Part shown: piece by piece, positions 15,506 to 17,289 of the stretch
How the letters are laid out: the number at the start of each line of letters is the position of its first letter
How positions within the stretch are numbered: position 1 is the stretch's first letter
Assembly: GCA_937899395.1 (NCBI GenBank)
Contig: CALBPU010000002.1
Location: 1-17,289 of the forward strand
Direction: 5' to 3'
From: an uncultured Fretibacterium sp.
GTDB lineage: Bacteria > Synergistota > Synergistia > Synergistales > Aminobacteriaceae
DNA length: 17,289 nucleotides
Notes under the pieces: generated by a model
Databases searched by the model: none
What the model was told of the DNA's origin: nothing
Seen by the model: only the letters and a program-made list of their open reading frames with translations
Made by a program: the position numbers and the translations under genes

Positions 15506-16369
15506 TTACGCTTTGCCGTCTGAACCGAAGAGCCTGATTTTTTCACGGACTGTTTCTTTGATTGCCTCAAATCCCGGAGCTAAAACTTTTCTCGGATCAT
15601 AACCTTTGCCTACATTATCCTTGCCTTCTTCAAAGTATTTGCGTGTAGCGGCTGTGAATGATAACTGGCATTCGGTGTTGACGTTGATTTTGCAAACTCC
15701 GAGAGTGATAGCCTTCTTAATCATCTCATCGGGAATACCTGAACCGCCGTGAAGGACTAAAGGCATTTCGCCTGTTTTCTCCTGAACAGCAGCGAGGGTT
15801 TCAAATGAAAGACCCTTCCAGTTTGCAGGATATTTTCCGTGAATGTTGCCGATACCGGCAGCGAGCATATCAACGCCTAAATCAGCGATGACTTTGCATT
15901 CGTTGGGATCAGCGCATTCGCCCATTCCGATAACACCGTCTTCTTCACCGCCGATAGCACCGACTTCAGCTTCGATTGACATACCGAGATTATGAGCAAC
16001 ATGAGTAAGCTCACGAGTTTTTTCGAGGTTTTCAGCGATTGGATAATGCGAACCGTCGAACATAATTGAAGTGAAGCCTGCCTTAATGCACTTATAAGAG
16101 CCTTCATAAGTGCCGTGATCAAGATGTGTACAAACAGGAACAGTAATTCCGAATGCTTTGTCCATTGCTTCGACCATTGCCTGAACGGTTCTGAAACCGC
16201 CCATATATTTCCCTGCGCCTTCTGAAACTCCGAGAATTACGGGAGCTTTCAATTCTTCAGCGACTTGAAGAACGGCTTTAGTCCATTCGAGGTTGTTGAT
16301 GTTGAACTGACCTACTGCATAATGACCTGCTTTTGCTTTTGTGAGCATTTCTTTTGCGTTTACTAACAT
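15506..16369 (-). CDS. fba: Class II fructose-bisphosphate aldolase
   Basis: Zn-dependent aldolase that reversibly splits fructose-1,6-bisphosphate in glycolysis. 287 residues. Motifs in order are YAVGQFNINNLEW, VPVCTHLDHGTYEG with catalytic Asp84 and zinc ligand His85, EAEVGAIGGEEDG (Glu134), GIGNIHGKYP (His178), LVLHGGSGIP (His207) and KINVNTECQ. The length and motifs also fit tagatose-bisphosphate or related aldolases of class IIB, so substrate choice is not absolute. Start ATG at 16369 with AGGAGG at 16381-16386 and a -10 further up. It is the first gene of the KDO operon, only five bases from kdsA, which is an uncommon pairing. Confidence 0.93.
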   Translation of the reverse strand: MLVNAKEMLTKAKAGHYAVGQFNINNLEWTKAVLQVAEELKAPVILGVSEGAGKYMGGFRTVQAMVEAMDKAFGITVPVCTHLDHGTYEGSYKCIKAGFTSIMFDGSHYPIAENLEKTRELTHVAHNLGMSIEAEVGAIGGEEDGVIGMGECADPNECKVIADLGVDMLAAGIGNIHGKYPANWKGLSFETLAAVQEKTGEMPLVLHGGSGIPDEMIKKAITLGVCKINVNTECQLSFTAATRKYFEEGKDNVGKGYDPRKVLAPGFEAIKETVREKIRLFGSDGKA

Positions 16370-16421
16370 AATTTAATTACCCTCCTAAAATTCTATAGAA
16401 AAGAAATTTTTGATTATTAAA

Positions 16422-16427
16422 ATTATA
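16422..16427 (-). promoter_or_regulatory. -10 element for the fba-kds operon
   Basis: Minus strand TATAAT (preceded by TGCTA) lies 52 bases before the aldolase ATG. A weak -35-like CTGCCT sits 17 bases upstream. It is placed after the end of the small RNA candidate, so the operon probably has a start independent of that RNA. Confidence 0.5.
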
Positions 16428-16519
16428 TAGCATTTTGAGAATTTAGGCAGGGTATTTACGACAGTTCTAAATGAATATGAAAATTTAAGGGAAAATTTTT
16501 GGCGAAAAAATAAATACAT

Positions 16520-16602
16520 AAAAAAGCAAAGGACTTATGCTAAAATATTAATTAGTTAGATTAAACGCTTGCACGGCCATACAAATGGCTCTCCTTTGCT
16601 GT
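16520..16602 (-). ncRNA. Candidate structured small RNA with closing stem and U-run
   Basis: Read leftwards from about 16602, the transcript would begin ACAGCAAAGGAGAGCC and end at a run of six U (16525-16520). Its first bases (16592-16600) and last bases (16525-16533) form a perfect 9-bp closing stem, AGCAAAGGA with UCCUUUGCU. Inside are a GCCAU/AUGGC hairpin with a 4-base loop (16575-16588) and an A/U-rich UUAAU/AUUAA hairpin. It starts just below a perfect extended -10 (16609-16617). It does not match any known riboswitch or small RNA I recall. The length is about 83 bases. It could instead be a short transposable repeat with 9-bp inverted ends. Confidence 0.45.
16538..16546 (+). promoter_or_regulatory. 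Possible extended -10 for the methyltransferase gene
   Basis: TGCTAAAAT on the plus strand fits an extended -10 with one change from TATAAT. A start near 16553 would give a leader of about 130 bases, complementary to most of the candidate minus-strand RNA. No -35 is evident. Confidence 0.35.
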
Positions 16603-16608
16603 TGATTA

Positions 16609-16617
16609 ATTATAGCA
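16609..16617 (-). promoter_or_regulatory. Extended -10 promoter for the candidate small RNA
   Basis: The minus strand reads TGCTATAAT, identical to the extended -10 at 9245-9253 in front of the coiled-coil operon. No minus-strand gene begins downstream before the aldolase at 16369, so a short non-coding transcript is the simplest product. Confidence 0.55.
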
Positions 16618-16685
16618 TAGAAAGAAGCGATTAGTAGGGTCGTGTACGTATGTTTTTTGCTGAAAAATTTAGGGAGGCAATACGT

Positions 16686-17289
16686 ATGTACTTGAAAAAA
16701 CTGCTGCAATATCATTTTAATGCTCATAATGATAGTAGTATGGCTCATAAATTCAGAGCTAAAAGAATGTTATTTTTTGAAAAAAATTTTGAGGAAACAT
16801 TCAGAGAAGAAATCGAAAATCACAGTCCCATAAAAGTTCTCGATGTTGGCGGAACATGGAGTTTTTGGGAAGCAATGCACTCAAAATATTTTAATGCATG
16901 TCAGATTACGTTGTTAAATTTGAGCAAAGCAAAAATTCCCGAAAAAATTTCCAATGTGAAAAGCGTAGTTGGTGATGCAACAGACCTCAGCGAACATTCG
17001 GACAACGAATTTGATTTAGTTTTCAGCAATTCTGTTATTGAACACGTCGGTAAAGATATAGCACAAAAAAAGATGGCCAATGAAATTCTGCGAGTGGGAA
17101 GACATTTATATTTGCAAACTCCGAACAAAAATTTTCCGATAGAACCTCATTTTATTTTTCCGTTATTTCAATTTTTGCCTTTAAGTTTAAGAGCATTTTT
17201 ATTATCTCATTTTGCTTTAGGCTGGTGTGAACCTCCTTCGACTAAAGTCGAAGGCTTCGAAAGGATAAAAATCCTCGTTCAAGAAGTTT
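16686..17289 (+). CDS. Class I SAM-dependent methyltransferase, 3' end beyond the window
   Basis: An open frame of 201 codons that runs off the window edge without a stop. SAM-binding motif I is VLDVGGTWSFWE (residues 51-62), followed by an acidic-loop region VVGDATDLSEHSDNEFDLV and the motif FSNSVIEHVGK, then LYLQTPNKNFPIEPH. This layout is that of Methyltransf_11-type enzymes, and members beginning with LDVGGT often sit in surface-glycan clusters. The ATG at 16686 has GGGAGG eight bases upstream. The target is unknown, though O-methylation of a glycan or lipid fits the neighbourhood. Positions 17235-17275 contain a set of palindromes inside the coding frame. Confidence 0.82.
   Translation, partial: MYLKKLLQYHFNAHNDSSMAHKFRAKRMLFFEKNFEETFREEIENHSPIKVLDVGGTWSFWEAMHSKYFNACQITLLNLSKAKIPEKISNVKSVVGDATDLSEHSDNEFDLVFSNSVIEHVGKDIAQKKMANEILRVGRHLYLQTPNKNFPIEPHFIFPLFQFLPLSLRAFLLSHFALGWCEPPSTKVEGFERIKILVQEV
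17235..17275. repeat. Palindrome cluster inside the methyltransferase frame
   Basis: CCTTCGACT (17235-17243) and AGTCGAAGG (17246-17254) form a perfect 9-bp inverted repeat around AA. TCGAAG/CTTCGA (17248-17253 with 17255-17260) makes an overlapping alternative stem, and AGGAT/ATCCT (17262-17266 with 17271-17275 approximately) a third. The reading frame stays open through all of them. Confidence 0.6.

Noticed and set aside
16548..16748. Minus-strand open frame of 66 codons upstream of the aldolase gene
   Set aside because: It lacks a ribosome binding site, covers the methyltransferase start and the small RNA candidate, and its composition looks random.
16901..17128. Minus-strand open frame of 75 codons at the right end
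   Set aside because: It lies antisense to the SAM-binding core of the methyltransferase, whose motifs are clear on the plus strand.

Overview
The window looks like an AT-rich (clearly below 50% GC) chromosomal segment of a diderm, probably anaerobic bacterium. It carries kdsA, kdsD and kdsB, which make the lipopolysaccharide sugar KDO, so an outer membrane is likely. It also has a phosphotransferase (PTS) permease, purine-rich GGAGG ribosome binding sites and promoters with a recurring extended -10 (TGnTATAAT). Synergistota or Negativicutes would fit, but the sequence alone does not settle the phylum.

Positions 1-2493 (+): the 3' part of an ascorbate/galactitol-type PTS transporter (EIIC, with an apparent frameshift at the window edge, then EIIB), an intrinsic terminator, a HAD-family phosphatase and a small DUF3592-like membrane protein. 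Positions 2494-3833 hold no intact gene. This is a graveyard of two decayed IS630-type transposases, plus one isolated sequence resembling the 3' half of a type I-C CRISPR repeat.

Positions 3834-9771 (-): a tightly packed surface-glycan block read leftwards. Two paralogous signal-peptide/coiled-coil/membrane proteins come first, each with its own extended -10 promoter. They are followed by three tandem GT2 glycosyltransferases of exactly 339 residues each and two tandem capsular-polysaccharide-type glycosyltransferases. Most genes from the second coiled-coil protein onward overlap by 1-29 bases, implying translational coupling.

Positions 9839-11937 (+): two GT4 glycosyltransferases sharing a TTGA overlap. 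They converge on, and overlap by 35 bases, the end of the next minus-strand operon. Positions 11903-16369 (-): class II fructose-bisphosphate aldolase, kdsA, kdsD, kdsB and an ELM1-like putative glycosyltransferase, in that order. kdsC is not present. PEP and arabinose-5-phosphate would become KDO-8-phosphate and, after dephosphorylation encoded elsewhere, CMP-KDO. The flanking glycosyltransferases probably elaborate the LPS or capsule.

Positions 16520-17289: a candidate small RNA on the minus strand, with an extended -10 promoter and a 9-bp closing stem ending in a U-run. It lies antisense to the presumed leader of a plus-strand SAM-dependent methyltransferase that runs off the window end and contains a cluster of palindromes.
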